A DNA stretch of 64,000 nt from Yponomeuta sedellus. Taxonomy: Eukaryota; Arthropoda; Insecta; Lepidoptera; Yponomeutidae. Both the position numbers and the translations under genes were made by a program. Position 1 is the first letter of the stretch. Every line of letters starts with the position of its first letter. This document shows positions 24,079 to 35,954 of this stretch, one piece after another. The notes beneath the pieces are model-generated. The model did not search any database, was not told the origin of the DNA, and was given only the letters and a program-made list of their open reading frames with translations. The stretch is from positions 13,773,062 through 13,837,061 of the forward strand of contig OW203731.1 in NCBI GenBank assembly GCA_934045075.1. Reading direction: 5' to 3'.

Positions 24079-25149
24079 AAAACTTTATCGCGATCTTACT
24101 CAAAGTAGCGTTGTTCATTAAATAAGCGGTTAAACTTTAATAAGTAGGGATTCAATCAAAACTTTTCGAGACATAAATTACATTGTCCACTTTGTATGGG
24201 CGATTTGGCCAAACGTGAACAGTCAATTGAATTAAAACTAAGTAGTAGGTTTTGTAGCGTGAGTTAGTATGAACCCTAGTACAGTAATTAATTTGCATCA
24301 TTATACTTGCATTGTGAGTTTTTTGCTGCAAGGTGTCCTATGATTTGCTTGATATATTTGCCTACCACAAAGTAAGTCCGGTACAAAATCCGTAGTTGAG
24401 CCGGGGTTATCAATAAACGAAGAATCGGGATCCATTTTTAACAAGCCAAAGTAGTAATAAAACAAACAATATTCACGAGAAGCAAAGAAACAGCAAAAAC
24501 AATGAATGAATGAATCGTTTTGTTTTTTTAGCAATTCAAACATTTTTTTTGTCTAGTTTTGCCATAAATAAATAGTTTACCCTCAAATCCAGATTATTTC
24601 TTTTAATCATTTTATCACACCAATAATTGAATACGACATATCTATCAAGTATTGTAATGCCGTTGCATTAGTGTGCATTATTTTTTACCCAAATAATACT
24701 AAAACGCGTTGCATTAGAAACTACAAATAATTTTCTGTGCAATTTGTATTCCTTAAATTGCAACACCGAAATAAAAATCAAGGCTGGTTGACAAAATAAA
24801 AACTGGATTTCAGATAAAATTCTTATAAGTTTGTAACTGTTTAAAATGTCGATTGATACAACGAGATAAGCAAAAATATTCGTTTTGAAATTAATTATAA
24901 TCAGGGGCTATTTCGATTTTTCTCTTACATTCTGTCCACGTATGGCCCAAAATGGACAAAGTCCTTTTGAAAGATTGAACATATTGGAACACACGCATTT
25001 TTACTTTTAATGCTTTTTCTAATAAATGAGTTAAATCACCCTACCTATGGCATTTGTCTATCCAATCGGATCAAAACATTATGTGCGCATGTCGTCATCA
25101 CGCCGCAAATAAAACCAAAAAAAGTTACAATAAAAGCATCTTAATAGTC
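24079..25149. other. No recognised feature
   Basis: AT-rich intron sequence without clear repeat or coding signal. gcattag-type short repeats occur near 24665-24720. Confidence 0.3.
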
Positions 25150-25850
25150 GAGTTGATCACCATCTAGCTTGAGTGGAGGACGATTATATTCGTGATGACC
25201 GTCTCAGCTCGATCGGAGAGAGAAATAAAATGCGTCCGCGCACGCGTCGCCACCGGGTTACGCTGTCGTTAAGAAATTACCAGGCGCGCCGGCGACGCCG
25301 CCGATTTTATCGATGGAATTTATTGTCGACACTCAAGCCGCACGTGCCCCTCCCTAGCAGCCAATGACGCACACCTTTCAGCCGTAATCGCAATGAAACA
25401 AAATGCTGTAGATAGGTAAATAACACCACGATTGAAGCAAACGGCTGACGCGTTGAAGTTCCACGTTTAAATCTTGTAAGTAACTCTGAAGGTAGACTCT
25501 TGTTTATAATAAATAGTTGCGTTCAATCTAATCGATATCAAAGCGAGTCCCATTCCGTGATTGAAAGCTTTGGTCACGTCGGCGGCGGCGCGGCGCGGGC
25601 GCAGCACGGTAGTAACGAGTGTATAATTATTATAGCCGCGGCGCCGGTAGCCGAAAGGCCGACTCATCGTAATTTGATGGCGTCGGTCGCCCCGCCCGCC
25701 ACCATCCACACGAAAAAAACTAATTAACAGAGATGAAGCTGGCCGCGAGAGGCCGTTACTTACTATGTTGCGTACGCGCACATGGAAAGGCGTTGATTTT
25801 ATTAACCTCTCCATCGACTCTCATCCCGCCTTTCAGAGGGCTTAAATACA
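25150..25850. promoter_or_regulatory. GC/CpG-rich block in intron
   Basis: Contains caggcgcgccggcgacgccg and ggcggcggcgcggcgcgggc beside AT cores such as attatagcc and taattaacag. Short frames are low-complexity Arg-rich and not recognised. Possible regulatory island. Confidence 0.22.
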
Positions 25851-26392
25851 ATGCGGCCGGTTGTTTTGTTTTACAGAGCTTTGTTCTAAAATCTTATTCT
25901 TTTATCGTGCTGCCAGGCTTCGGACTACAATTTTCTTTATTTTTTCGAGGTTTATTCCAAATTTCAAATTTGTGCGTCAGGAGCTGCAAGCGTAACACCA
26001 GTTAAGTAAATGGCCAGTACCTAAACTACCTATCTACTGGCATACATAAAACATTGGTTGGCCGCAGTTACGGGAGGACACAGCTAGTGATGGATGAGCG
26101 ACATGATGGATCGCGGAACGCGCCTCCTGGTTTCACCCCATACTACCAACGTCGCTGGTCAGACGAGACATATTTGCTTCATTGATTTCATTAGATCCTT
26201 ATGTATTAGGCCAGTGGTTGCCAATGATAGAGTAGCACGTAAGATTCACTGAATTCCTGTACATAAATATGGAGATTTTCCAAACGGATTTTGTTTAGCA
26301 AAAGCGAAAATGGTACCTCAGACCAAACCTTCTAGATCTTCAGTCACAACAGTTCCCACAATTAATGTCAGTTCGTCTATTTTTGCTCCCTT

Positions 26393-26768
26393 CGATTTCA
26401 ACCTGGTATGTCCTCACTGCTGGGGCACGCTCTTCTTGCGTTGCAGGAATGTTAGGCCATACTCCACCACGGGGGTCATGTCCGGGTTGGTGGAGGATTG
26501 TAAGATAGTGGCGGGCATTACTGTCAGAAGTTATCAAGCCGCCCATAAGGCATCTGACATGGCTTAACGACTGCCATTACATGACAGCCGGCACCCACGG
26601 CTTAACGTGCCTTGCGAAGCAAGGAAGCGCTCGGAAAAATGTCACTAGCGGTAGTAACGCGACGGTCACCCATCCCACAGCTGACCGCGCCTGTTGTTGC
26701 TTAACTCGAGTGATTGATTCCAATCACTCGGTTCGACTAGGCTATGAGCGCTTCTGTTCCTTTCTTTC
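26393..26768 (-). mobile_element. 5S rRNA-derived SINE, full-length, minus strand
   Basis: The tail complement is at the left (cctggtatgtcctcactgct) and the head complement at the right (gacggtcacccatcccacag, gcgcctgttgttgcttaact). A likely 9-bp target duplication tgctccctt lies at 26384-26392 and 26769-26777. Frames at 26310 and 26581 lie in it and are not genes. Confidence 0.85.
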
Positions 26769-26777
26769 TGCTCCCTT

Positions 26778-27473
26778 ACTGTGTGAGAATAAAAATGTAC
26801 TATTGGATAAATGCAAAATCTTTTGGGTGGGCCTGGCAACCAAAACCCTGAGATCATCCTGGACACATCCACTGCAAAAATCAGAAATAAAACATTTCTA
26901 CGTAACGACTTGCATTTTGTTTGTTGAATATACTCGGTTTTGCTAAGTTTTTCCACTTTATTTTATGTCAGCAGCTGTCTATGGGTCAATTTTGTAGTGG
27001 AGAAAAGGAAGCGAAAAAACTCTTTTCTTAAATAAGTAATTTTATCATTGCGAATCTTTTTCTTCTTCTGACTCTCGCAACGTCTAGTTCATGAAGCATG
27101 AAGTCGACTTTTTTTGACGGACTTATAAAAAACGGCGCGTCCAATCCGCGAGCACATATTTGTCCACGAATGGGTAGGTATGGACCTCCCCTAAGGCACG
27201 CAGCTGTCTTTGTCCTCTGCCATCCTCATCTACCCCCCGACAAGATTTATTCATATCGTCAGCTCGTGGTCTGCACTCGAGACTGCTACCTATCGGTTGC
27301 CGGTTCTTCCCGAGATGTGGTCGGCCCACCGCCAGTAAGGTGAAGTTCGCGTGTGTGCCAGCCCCTAATACGTGTGAGACCTGCGGAACGTCCTGGGTTA
27401 CCAGATCGGGGGGTTTTCTACTCACTTTGGGAAATAATTTAGCTTTTGGGGATATTTTGGGGAACTTTTATTT
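26778..27473. other. No recognised feature
   Basis: Intron sequence. The 81- and 100-codon opposing frames at 27098-27425 show no family signature. Confidence 0.3.
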
Positions 27474-27605
27474 ATGGAAGAAAGATTGACGAAACAAATA
27501 TATATTGCGAATGTAAGTGGAAGGGCTGGTAAGGGACGTCTCTGGCGGTCATACATCGACGGGATGTATTGGCAAAGGGGAAGATAAAAAGTACTCGGAA
27601 CCGGT
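27474..27605 (+). mobile_element. LINE coding remnant (C-terminal 'GKGR' region)
   Basis: attgcgaatgtaagtggaag and ggctggtaagggacgtctct, then aaggggaagataaaaagtac, parallel the segment at 59240-59340 and the complement at 44604-44830. It encodes the Gly/Lys/Arg-rich end of a moth non-LTR element, broken by stops. Confidence 0.5.
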
Positions 27606-27618
27606 TTCTCCGAACGAA

Positions 27619-27794
27619 GTGTTTTTGTGAGTAGTATATTATATATTGTATATGAAATGAAATGAAATGAAAATGTTTATTTGTAACAATAAAATAAGTC
27701 TTGAGAGAGTAAATATTCTGTTAGTCAGAGTCCTAAGATTAGGAGTTAGCTTACTTACACTAAGTGCAATATAATATACTACTCACAAAAACAC
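27619..27794. mobile_element. MITE-like element with perfect 26-bp inverted ends
   Basis: gtgtttttgtgagtagtata..ttatat at 27619-27644 is the exact reverse complement of 27769-27794. An (ATGAA)n run starts near 27650. The interior is non-coding. Confidence 0.7.
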
Positions 27795-27951
27795 GTATAT
27801 AGTATATTGGATTGGAATTATCTAGTAATAAATTCAAGCAAGATGGCAACGCATTATCGGCCGGCTTGGGAAACCGAAAAAGTTTATAAACTTGGTATCT
27901 AAAAAACACCATGGTTTTATTTCATTAATTTAAATAGTTGCAAAAGGTATA

Positions 27952-28058
27952 ATTTTTTAAAAAACCTATTTAGAGGCTATATTACCCATGCCGGGATTCG
28001 AACCCGCGACCTCTGGCTATCCGTACCAGCGCTCTTTCCAACTGAGCTAATGAGCACG
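27952..28058 (-). mobile_element. tRNA-derived SINE ('GCCCATTAGCTC' family), 5'-truncated, minus strand
   Basis: The tail complement aaaacctatttagaggctat and the tRNA-like part (ccgggattcgaacccgcgac, ccaactgagctaatgagcac) are present, but the leader is missing. The next 30 bp (ttagtgcattaaaaagaata) also occur at 4880-4899 next to another copy. Confidence 0.75.
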
Positions 28059-28325
28059 GGTTAGTGCATTAAAAAGAATATAAGGTATATTTTTTAAACC
28101 AATTTGGGGATATTTGAAAAATCACATCTGGCAACCCTAGGAACGTCGATAAACGGCCGCGACGCGTCAACAAGCCGAAGTTAATCCTTTTAATGCGCTC
28201 TGAAACAATCGCTGCGTACACGCTCGCGAATTACCATTGTTCTCGGCCCCTGCCACGGTGAGGGGCAGGCTTTTATTGAGGCACCGTACCCCGCAAAGTA
28301 ATTGCTCTGGTAAAACAGGTAAAAC

Positions 28326-28359
28326 TGTAGAGTCTGGAAGGACATCTTCCAAACTCTAC
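28326..28359. repeat. Short hairpin, 14-bp arms with one mismatch
   Basis: gtagagtctggaag and cttccaaactctac are complementary but for one position, with a gacat-type loop. Shorter than a microRNA precursor. Confidence 0.5.
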
Positions 28360-28904
28360 GGTCTCAAAAGGCGTCGTAGTGCAGCATTCGCCCAGCATGT
28401 AGACTAAATTCTTAAATTGTATTAAGTTAGGACAAAAGCATCAAATCTGAGACGTCACTGAAAAAAAAAGAGGTAAAGATAGCAAAATAGTTATAGCAAA
28501 GTTAAGGGTTTTACACTCTTGCTTCTGTGCAGCAAGTGTGTGCTTCTGTGATACTTAGAGCTAATTGATGAAATTTATATTGCTGCGTAAGTTAAATCTC
28601 ATAGAGTTTGAGGTTATTGGAGGTGATATATACACATGTATTGGCCGGTTATAATCTATACCCGATACATGACTGACACCGATTTGAATATCGCTAGGTT
28701 ACTATTGTAACCGAAAATGTAATTGAAAATATAGCAACCGACTATCGTCCACACTCTGCTACTGGGCTTATAGTATAGGCCTCCACAGTTCTTATCAATA
28801 GAGATGTAGCTGACTGTCGACATAAGCAATCGAATCATTCGGACTTTCAAACTGATGTGTATTTATTAAATTACAAAAAATGTGGTCGAAAAAACATGTC
28901 ACTG

Positions 28905-29215
28905 ACTCGCGATGCTCATAACTAGTTATTAGTTAAAAAGGTCAAATCGCGATTATTTATTACGTTTAATCGCAATTATGGTAATTACATTCTACCTTAT
29001 TCTTCTTCTTCTTCAAGCTATCTATTAGTCCTCTGCTGGACATAGCCCTCCCCTAATGATCGCCATAGCGCCCTGTCTTCAGCTTGCCGCATCCAGCATC
29101 TGCCGGCAGTTTTTCGCATTCTACATAATAAATTAAAATAAATAATCGCGATTAGACCCGTTTGTTGCATAACTAAAGTACATTATCGTATTTCGATGAT
29201 CACTATCGCTCTTCT
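28905..29215. repeat. Interspersed repeat with inverted 'TCGCGATTATTTATT' arms, split by a LINE tail
   Basis: The left arm actcgcgatgctcataacta..aatcgcgattatttatta is mirrored at 29135-29215 (aataatcgcgattagaccc..). A relative is at 63321-63420 (gattcgcgatactcatacat). The LINE tail at 28996-29116 divides it. Confidence 0.5.
28996..29116 (-). mobile_element. 5'-truncated LINE tail with (GAA)n end
   Basis: Read in reverse: gcggcaagctgaagacaggg, gatcattaggggagggctat, gtccagcagagga and a (gaa)n tail. An 8-bp target duplication cattctac lies at 28988-28995 and 29117-29124. Same family as 45284-45395 and 60702-60965. Confidence 0.78.
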
Positions 29216-30139
29216 TATACAGCGTGTTAAGAATGGATAACTAGAATACTATTTCTTCAGCATCGATAAAATATATCAGTGCTTTCAATAAACAAAGAAA
29301 TTGCAATTTTTTTATGAATTGACGGCGTCAAGTTTCATAGTCTTCTTAATTATGAAAAATAACACTGAAAATTAACTTTTGCTTGTTGAAAGTGGTTTAT
29401 TTACTTATATTATCGACCCCGTAACGTTTTTCCGGTTTTTCATGCATTACGTCTCACCTTGTTCTTCATTGAGATAAATTTTATTTTCTAATAGGAATTC
29501 AACTAAATAAAAAAAAACGAAGTTGTCCGTCCCACATTGGGACGCCAAAGTCTTTGAAATATTAAACTCCAGAATGTCACGTCGTTATAGGGCCAAGGTT
29601 GCTCATTAAGGCTCTAGTTTCTCCCCGGCATGCCTGAAATGCTTACCTCGGCTGATTAGCTTAAAACAAATCGGCTAAGTGCGAGACGGACTCACGCAAC
29701 GATGGTTACGTACACTTGCGTTACGTATTTAGCAAAAATGTGTTTCTTTCATTCAGTTCGATCAAGACATTTGTCAGTTTTATTATTTGTTTTGTGCAGT
29801 ACTTATATACAAATTAATAGTTTCAGATTTTTCCTGTATTTTAGTAAAATATGATATCACTTGCCGAATTTCTTAGTCTTAGGTCAACGCGAGTTTACAC
29901 CCTTGAGTATCGAAATATACGTTTCTTGCGGTATAAACGGCCTTACTTTTTCTTTGCGTTATCTTAGAAGTTTGATTTATTCACAACTTCAAGGTACTTG
30001 TAGGGACACACTGTAGAGTGGCACCCCGGCGTTGTATTTCAGTTAGTTGTCGTTTGACTTCATCAGTAAACATACGTGCACCCAGTCTCAGCCTTTTATT
30101 CGCAGAACCCTAATTCGAGTCATTAAATACTATAGACTT
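29216..30139. other. No recognised feature
   Basis: AT-rich intron sequence without a recognisable element. Confidence 0.3.
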
Positions 30140-30265
30140 GAATATAATTTCGACTCAATACATTCCCGCGTTTCCGAGATAAAGGGTCTTGGCAGCAGAC
30201 GGACGGACCACATACGGACCACTTCTATAAGGCCTCCGTTTTACTTTTGTACGGGACCCTAAAAA
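30140..30265 (-). repeat. 'AGGGTTCCGT' repeat fragment, minus strand
   Basis: gagataaagggtcttggcag, cagacggacggaccacatac and tgtacgggaccctaaaa are the complement of the family's 5' region. Confidence 0.45.
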
Positions 30266-30999
30266 CCTACCCAATATCTATCCAAGAGGTATGTTTTAAA
30301 AACAGTTGAATTCTCAAATAAGCCTAGCGTTCATACTTACGCTCTTTGCCATTAATGTGCTGAAAGTTAAGCATTATTTAAGTTTCACTGCTCACTAGCA
30401 TTTTAATAACCCAAAAAAATATATTATTCATTAAGTTTGTTTTAGTATTCTGTATGTGTGCTTTCTGATCAGATATTAGTTTTTAAACGTCAATAATCAT
30501 ACGAAGTATGACTTTTACATATATTAAGGTTATAAAGAACAACTATTTTTGTTTATTTTTGGATTTTTTTTAATCATGTGCAATCTCTATAATAACACAA
30601 TATTGTGCGACGGCTACATCGTTCCAAAGGCTACCTAATGCAATTCAAGAGAAAAAACCCTTTGTTGGTCAGTCCGACCAGACAGTGTAGCATTATTTAA
30701 GGTCCCGCTGGCACACACCGGGTGCGGAACCCTAAAAAAATCCCGAATTTCGTGCGGCGTCGAAATCGGACGCTTCATTAACGCCAGGGCACGGTGACCC
30801 AAAGAAATGTCACGTCAAAATCGCCTTCTGAGAAGCATAGCGCTACCGGACCCGGACTGGTTATTAATGCGTCTGCATTCGTAAAATAATATACTTTAAT
30901 CGGTCTGTTTGTTATAAATCTTCCTGAAATTTGTATATAGGTCCTGATGCTGGTCACATGCCCGTTCGTAGAAGCTTAACTCTTGTCGGTGCCATTTGT

Positions 31000-31720
31000 T
31001 AGGGTTCCGTAGTCAACAAGGAACCCTTATTTCTCTGCCATGTCCGCCCGTCTGTCTGTCCGCGGCTTAGCAATTTAGCACCGATACGACAAGTACTAGA
31101 AAGCTGCAATTTGGCATCATCATCATCAACAAATTGTTTCCCCACCGAGGGGCACGGGTTTTTTCCCTGAGGAACGTATAGGCCAAACTCCACCACGGGG
31201 GCCAAGTCCGGTCGAGGGTTGGTCGAGGCTTGCAAGACTAGTAGCTGGTCTTACTGTCAGAAGTTTTCAAGGCGCCCTAAGGCCTCTGACATGGCTTAAC
31301 GACTGCCATCTATCGAGGGCAGCCGGCGCCAACTGCTTAACGTTCTTCGCGAAGCCCGAAACCGCTCGGAAAAGTGCCACTAGCGTTAGCCATGGACGGT
31401 TTACCCATCCATGCACTGAACGCGCCCTGTGTTGCTTAACCTTCGTGATCGTTTAAGATCCCTCAGACAGCCGGGGCTACGAGCGATTCGGACAATTTGG
31501 CATAGATATACATATAAATCACGCTATCAAAAAGGGTAGATTATATCTTTAAAAAACATTGTGTACCTCTCCTACAACTAAATTATGGATGCAATTTTTT
31601 TCTTGCCTACACTGTAGTATGAGGTATTGTTAGATTGGTCGTTTATAATATAAGTGTATGAAAACAGTTCTTCGATTTAGGGATCCGGTTGCAAAATATT
31701 AAGGTTTTATTGCCATTTTC
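31000..31720 (+). repeat. 'AGGGTTCCGT' repeat copy split by a 5S-SINE
   Basis: The left part, 31000-31117, starts gttagggttccgtagtcaac and has gtctgtctgtccg. The right part, 31504-31720, ends gatccggttgcaaaatatta. The SINE sits between two copies of caatttggcat. Confidence 0.65.
31118..31492 (-). mobile_element. 5S rRNA-derived SINE, minus strand, diverged
   Basis: The left (3') end carries (CAT)n as tail complement, then ccccaccgaggggcacgggt. The right end has gacggtttacccatccatgc and gttgcttaaccttcgtgatc. An 11-bp target duplication caatttggcat is at 31107-31117 and 31493-31503. It is more mutated than the copies at 19970 and 23711, suggesting an older insertion. Confidence 0.85.
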
Positions 31721-32044
31721 AGTTCCTAAGGCATGATACATACATGCAAATTAATGTTATGTAAGTATTATAATATTTTATTACATTTACCTCCCTAAAA
31801 ATGATCAAAAACATGCTCCTATAGGTACGTCGTTCAGTTTCTAGGACAAAGATTCTCCATTCTCTTGTAGTCTAGCTTTTAGTAGAAAAGCCAAAATATT
31901 TTCAGGCATGCGAAACTGCAAGCCAAACCCAGTTAATAAACACAAAAGAGTTATTAAAACTGTGACAGAATTAAGAGCAGGTCGCTTAAGCCATGGGCCT
32001 AGCATGCACTCGATGCACGATTGCAACAATATGACACATTTTAT
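31721..32044. other. No recognised feature
   Basis: AT-rich sequence between repeats. Confidence 0.3.
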
Positions 32045-33017
32045 CTACCTCCGTAGCGGTGGTGGCTTAGTAGGTAGAACAATGGACTTGCAAGCGAGAG
32101 ACCCAGGTTCAATCCCCACTATATTTAATTTCAAAAGTTACGTACCTTTGCGAATTTGTAGTCGAAATACCATACGTTAATTATGAACGAATTCTCCCCT
32201 GCCTGACTTACGGATGCCAAACATGGGCTCTAAGAAAAGAGGACGAGAGGAGACTTGCCATACATCAGAGAAAAATGGAGAGAAGCATGCTAAACATTAA
32301 ACTATCCGACAAAAATACCAACGAGTCAATACGAAAAAGAACTAAAATAACAGACATTGTAACAAGAATCAGAGAACTAAAATGGAAATGGGCAGGACTA
32401 GGATGGATAACAACAGATGGGCGAAAAAGGTGACTGACTGGTATCCTCGAGATGGGAAAAGAAAAGTGGGAAAACCAAGGCGAAGATGGGAAGATATTTT
32501 CAAGCAGAGATGTAGTCCAAACTGGAGAAAGCAAGCCAGAGACAGAGAAGAGTGGAGGAAACAGGAGGAGGCCTACGCCGAGGAGGCGACTTCCATAAAT
32601 AATGTTAACAAATAATAATTAATTAATAAACTTTATAATCAAATTAATAGTATTTAAATGCATGAAATAATAATATTGAAATTAATATTTTTGTATGTAA
32701 TTGATTTATTTATGGATGAATTAAAGGCTTTTTTATTTTATTTAATTATGAACGAAAACATCATGAGGAAACCCGCGGCTTGGTTGGCTCTACAAGTAGG
32801 TATTGACTAGTCTTTTCTGTAGGCTGCCGATTAGACAGCCGACTAAGCGGTCAGGATGGTGTAGGTGCTGGGCAAGTCTACACCATCTAAAAACCATGTC
32901 CCAGGCACTGCAGCGTCCAAGTGATATCTTTAGGTGTCTAGTGTGAGTGAAGATGCCATTGGTCGCTGCATAAATGATCTCATTACGTAGATGCAGAGGC
33001 CAATATTATCTTCCTCT
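32045..33017 (+). mobile_element. Complete tRNA-derived SINE with ATT tail, split by a LINE
   Basis: The tRNA-like head at 32052-32115 (ggtggcttagtaggtagaac, cccaggttcaatcccc) is followed by the body ttacgtacctttgcgaattt and aaataccatacg. After a 565-bp interruption comes catcatgaggaaacccgcgg, gtcccaggcactgcagcg and the end gatgcagaggccaatattat. Body blocks agree in order with 59772-60095. Without the LINE it is about 410 bp. Confidence 0.75.
32191..32741 (+). mobile_element. 5'-truncated LINE (RTE-like C-terminus), inserted in SINE
   Basis: Encodes ILPCLTYGCQTWALRKEDER in one frame to about 32395. After a small deletion it shifts to a frame reading DNNRWAKKVTDWYPRDGKRK and VGKPRRRWED through to EEATSIN. 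This is the typical end of a moth RTE-type reverse-transcriptase protein. A 14-bp target duplication ttaattatgaacga lies at 32177-32190 and 32742-32755. The frameshift makes it a dead copy. Confidence 0.8.
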
Positions 33018-33702
33018 GGTTAGACGGATTAATTTATGACTCATAATTACATAATAACTTCCACAAAACATAAACATAATATTTGATTGGGAGCTAGGAT
33101 AAAAAGGGGTGTTTTCCATGTCCGGTTAACATAGCACATAGAAAAACGCACAGACTGAGGCCATTTGTACAAATTAAAGTATGTGTGTTGATAATAAAGT
33201 ATGTTACCTCTAAACCAATGACGCCTTCGTTATAAATAATGTCGTTTCTGTGCAAATATTTACAAATAACCAAGTATAACTTAAGACATGTTGTACTTTT
33301 TAAAGTAAAAAAAAATATTGACAAAGTTATTGAGAAAGTTATACCTAATTAAGTAAACCTTTTTGTCTTTTCTTTTATTTTAGTTTTTCTTTGCATGCTA
33401 TAGATATACTGTTAGTGACTGACAATCGTCCATAACTATGTTGCTACGCAGATTTCAAGGTTTTGATTTAATTTGACCTTCTCCTTACATACTGTTTTTT
33501 CGCTTAGTTAGGGCGCCTAGGAAATAAACATGATTAAAAATTAACAGAATTATTATTAAAGTTTTTCTATGTGTTTTAAGTATGGATAGATAGCTAGAAA
33601 AACCTTTATTTAACGGCACAATACTCAAAACGTGACATAATGTAGGTACAGTAAATATCAAATAAATAGTTGTTTTAATAACAGTTTACTTGAAAAAAAG
33701 GA

Positions 33703-33806
33703 GTGGTCCCTTCACCCATCTAGTGTGAGTGAAGATACCACTGGACGCTGTATAAATCATCTCATTAAGTAGATGCAAAAAGGCCAATATTATTATTATT
33801 ATTACT
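33703..33806 (+). mobile_element. 3' part of tRNA/ATT-tailed SINE with (ATT)n tail
   Basis: gtggtcccttcacccatcta and taccactggacgctgtataa, then aggccaatattattattatt. The (ATT)n tail is clear. Nearly identical over its length to the SINE inside mariner (59772-60095), so both are young copies. Confidence 0.75.
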
Positions 33807-34294
33807 TGAAAAAAACAGTTATTTTAATAAATGTTTATTTGATATTTCATTTGTAAGTGTTGCAGCCATATTTGTCCCTTTTCGTTATTATTACAGATGG
33901 TGTTGTAAAGAAATACTAGATCGCGCAACGTAAATACTTTGTTTAGTGATATTTAAAGGTTTTATGACAATAAAACGGTGCCTTCAAACAACAGTAAGTT
34001 CTTTTAATATGTACGTTCGACGCGGCAAAGATAGCAACGCGGCGAAATGATTAAACTCGTATCGATTTGCCGTCTTGTATCGCGTGCTAGGTCACATGCG
34101 CGCGAGACGGCCGAACGCGTACAAGTGAAACATAATGCGCGAAACAAAGCAGCCGGAGCGAATGCCTTAAATCATTTTTAATTATGTTATGGCGTGGCCG
34201 GCAAGGGTACGTTCGGTGCGGTTCTGCCGCTCTCAACTCAAGACTCCAAAGGGAATACCAGCAGTACAAGGCAAGTGAAGCACTTTTATTAATA

Positions 34295-34860
34295 ACTAGC
34301 TGACCCAGCGAACTCTGTACCACCTAACAGTCGATTCTTTAATATATTTTTTCTCTTCGTAAGTACCATCCTCGTACTTCAAGGAATATTCTAATAAAAG
34401 AATTAGCAAAATCGGTTCAGCTGCTTTCGAGATTCGCGCTTACCAACACTTTTAGCGATTCATTTTTATATTATAGACTAGCTGACCCAGCGAATCGTAC
34501 CGCCCAACAGTAGATTCATTAATTTGATTTTTATTTTTCTCTCCGTAAGAACCATCCTCGTACTTCAAGGAATATACTAAAAAAAGAATCAGCGTAATCG
34601 GTTCAGCTGCTCTCGAGATTTGCGCTTACCAACACATTCAGCGATTCATTTTTATATTATAGACTAGCGTGCTCCGCAGTGTTACCCGCGGTTTTGTTGA
34701 GTTTCCCATGCAAATAAGATATTTTCCTGGAGTAAAACGTAGGCTATGTGTTAATCCAGAGTGTCAGCTAACTCCATACCAATTTATATTAAAGTCGCTC
34801 CAGCCGTTTAGACGTGAAGAAGTAACAAACATACACATCACAAACTTTCTCCTTTGTAAT
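34295..34860 (+). repeat. Tandem units of about 182-186 bp of a moth repeat
   Basis: Units at 34295-34476 and 34477-34662 both start actagctgacccagcgaa and end cgattcatttttatattata. A third, different segment starts at 34663 with actagcgtgctccgcag. They match the general form of 'ACTAGCTGACCC..' repeats found in moth genomes; family not certain. Confidence 0.7.
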
Positions 34861-34924
34861 ATTAGTGTGATGTGATGTGAAGTGTGATGTGATTTTCAGA
34901 CAAAACAATAACATGACCTGGTTC

Positions 34925-35075
34925 TAAACTAGGATATCCTGTGCTACGGCAACCAGACAAGGACATGCATTGCATTTGTGCACATCATTCATCGATTTCG
35001 GCGGCCTTCATTGCGAATCGAACTTATGACCTCTGTTTTGGTAGCGTGTCAACCTTTAGACCATAGATGCCATAG
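34925..35075 (-). mobile_element. tRNA-derived SINE (Gly-like head), decayed, minus strand
   Basis: ctaggatatcctgtgctacg, then gcgaatcgaacttatgacct and the A-box remnant match the layout of 1125-1322 in the same orientation, with many changes. Confidence 0.5.
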
Positions 35076-35243
35076 TTGTGTAATGACATAACCAACTTAT
35101 AAGCAAAGGTTCTACTGAGCGCACGGACCAAAAAAGAGTAGATATGACACCCGGGTCCAGCCCACTGCGGATTTCTTGGGAATTTATTTAGGATATTTCA
35201 GATTTGTTACACGATATCATCATGATTTACTTATTACACCTTT

Positions 35244-35350
35244 TAATCATCATCATCAACCCATTCTGTCCACACCGAGGGGCACGGGTCTCTTCCCTGA
35301 GGATAGTATAGGCCATACTCCACCACTGGGGCCAAATCCGGATTGGTGAA
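35244..35350 (-). mobile_element. 5S-derived SINE 3' fragment, minus strand
   Basis: An (ATC)n tail complement, then ccacaccgaggggcacgggt, ctcttccctgagg and gccatactccaccactgggg. Head missing. Confidence 0.7.
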
Positions 35351-35954
35351 GCGATAGCTATAGCTATATCTGACGTTAATTTGAAACCGCACTTTTCAAA
35401 CCACACGCAATTCATGGCGTATAATAGTAAATTAAAGACAACGTCTCCATAAAATTCACTCTCCCAGCGGCAGGGCACTTTTAACTCCAGATCATCTAGC
35501 TTCTCGTATTAAATTACCCGCAAAAAGTCCCCGTGCGATATCATCGGGTTACGGGCATCCGCGCTGCTGCGCTTGCGCGTCACGTCCGCGGCAGCTGCGC
35601 ACGCGCATGTCCTGTCCGTCCGATGGGCGCCCCTGTCATTTATGAAGCAACACTCCTTGTACGCCACAGATGAGTTAATCCCGCACTTTGTGCCGCTTGC
35701 CGATGCAGCACTGGCTGCGTTCACTCTCGTCTTCGACTCCGTCTGATAAGTTCTGCTCCCCACGTGCATAAATGTGTGTGACTTTTTACGACGAAAGTAA
35801 ATTATGGTTGAGTGATAACTTTGTGGTAACTCTAGAATAATAATAATGAATAAATATTCATGGACACATTACACAGTTCTCGTTAGCCCTATACTAAGTA
35901 TACAACTAAATGACTTGTGTTATAGGTGCTAACTCGACGATAGATTTAATACAA
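35351..35954. other. GC-rich stretch without recognised gene
   Basis: The segment around 35500-35770 is GC-rich and has an 86-codon minus-strand frame of low complexity (Ala/Ser-rich) that matches nothing known to me. Confidence 0.25.

Noticed and set aside
26310..26946. Frames of 85 and 121 codons
   Set aside because: Inside the minus-strand 5S-SINE and its flanks; no protein family signature.
34669..34875. 68-codon frame
   Set aside because: Lies in the moth repeat following the 182-bp tandem units.
35509..35769. 86-codon GC-rich frame as an exon
   Set aside because: Low complexity, no splice-site pairing consistent with METTL9, no known domain.
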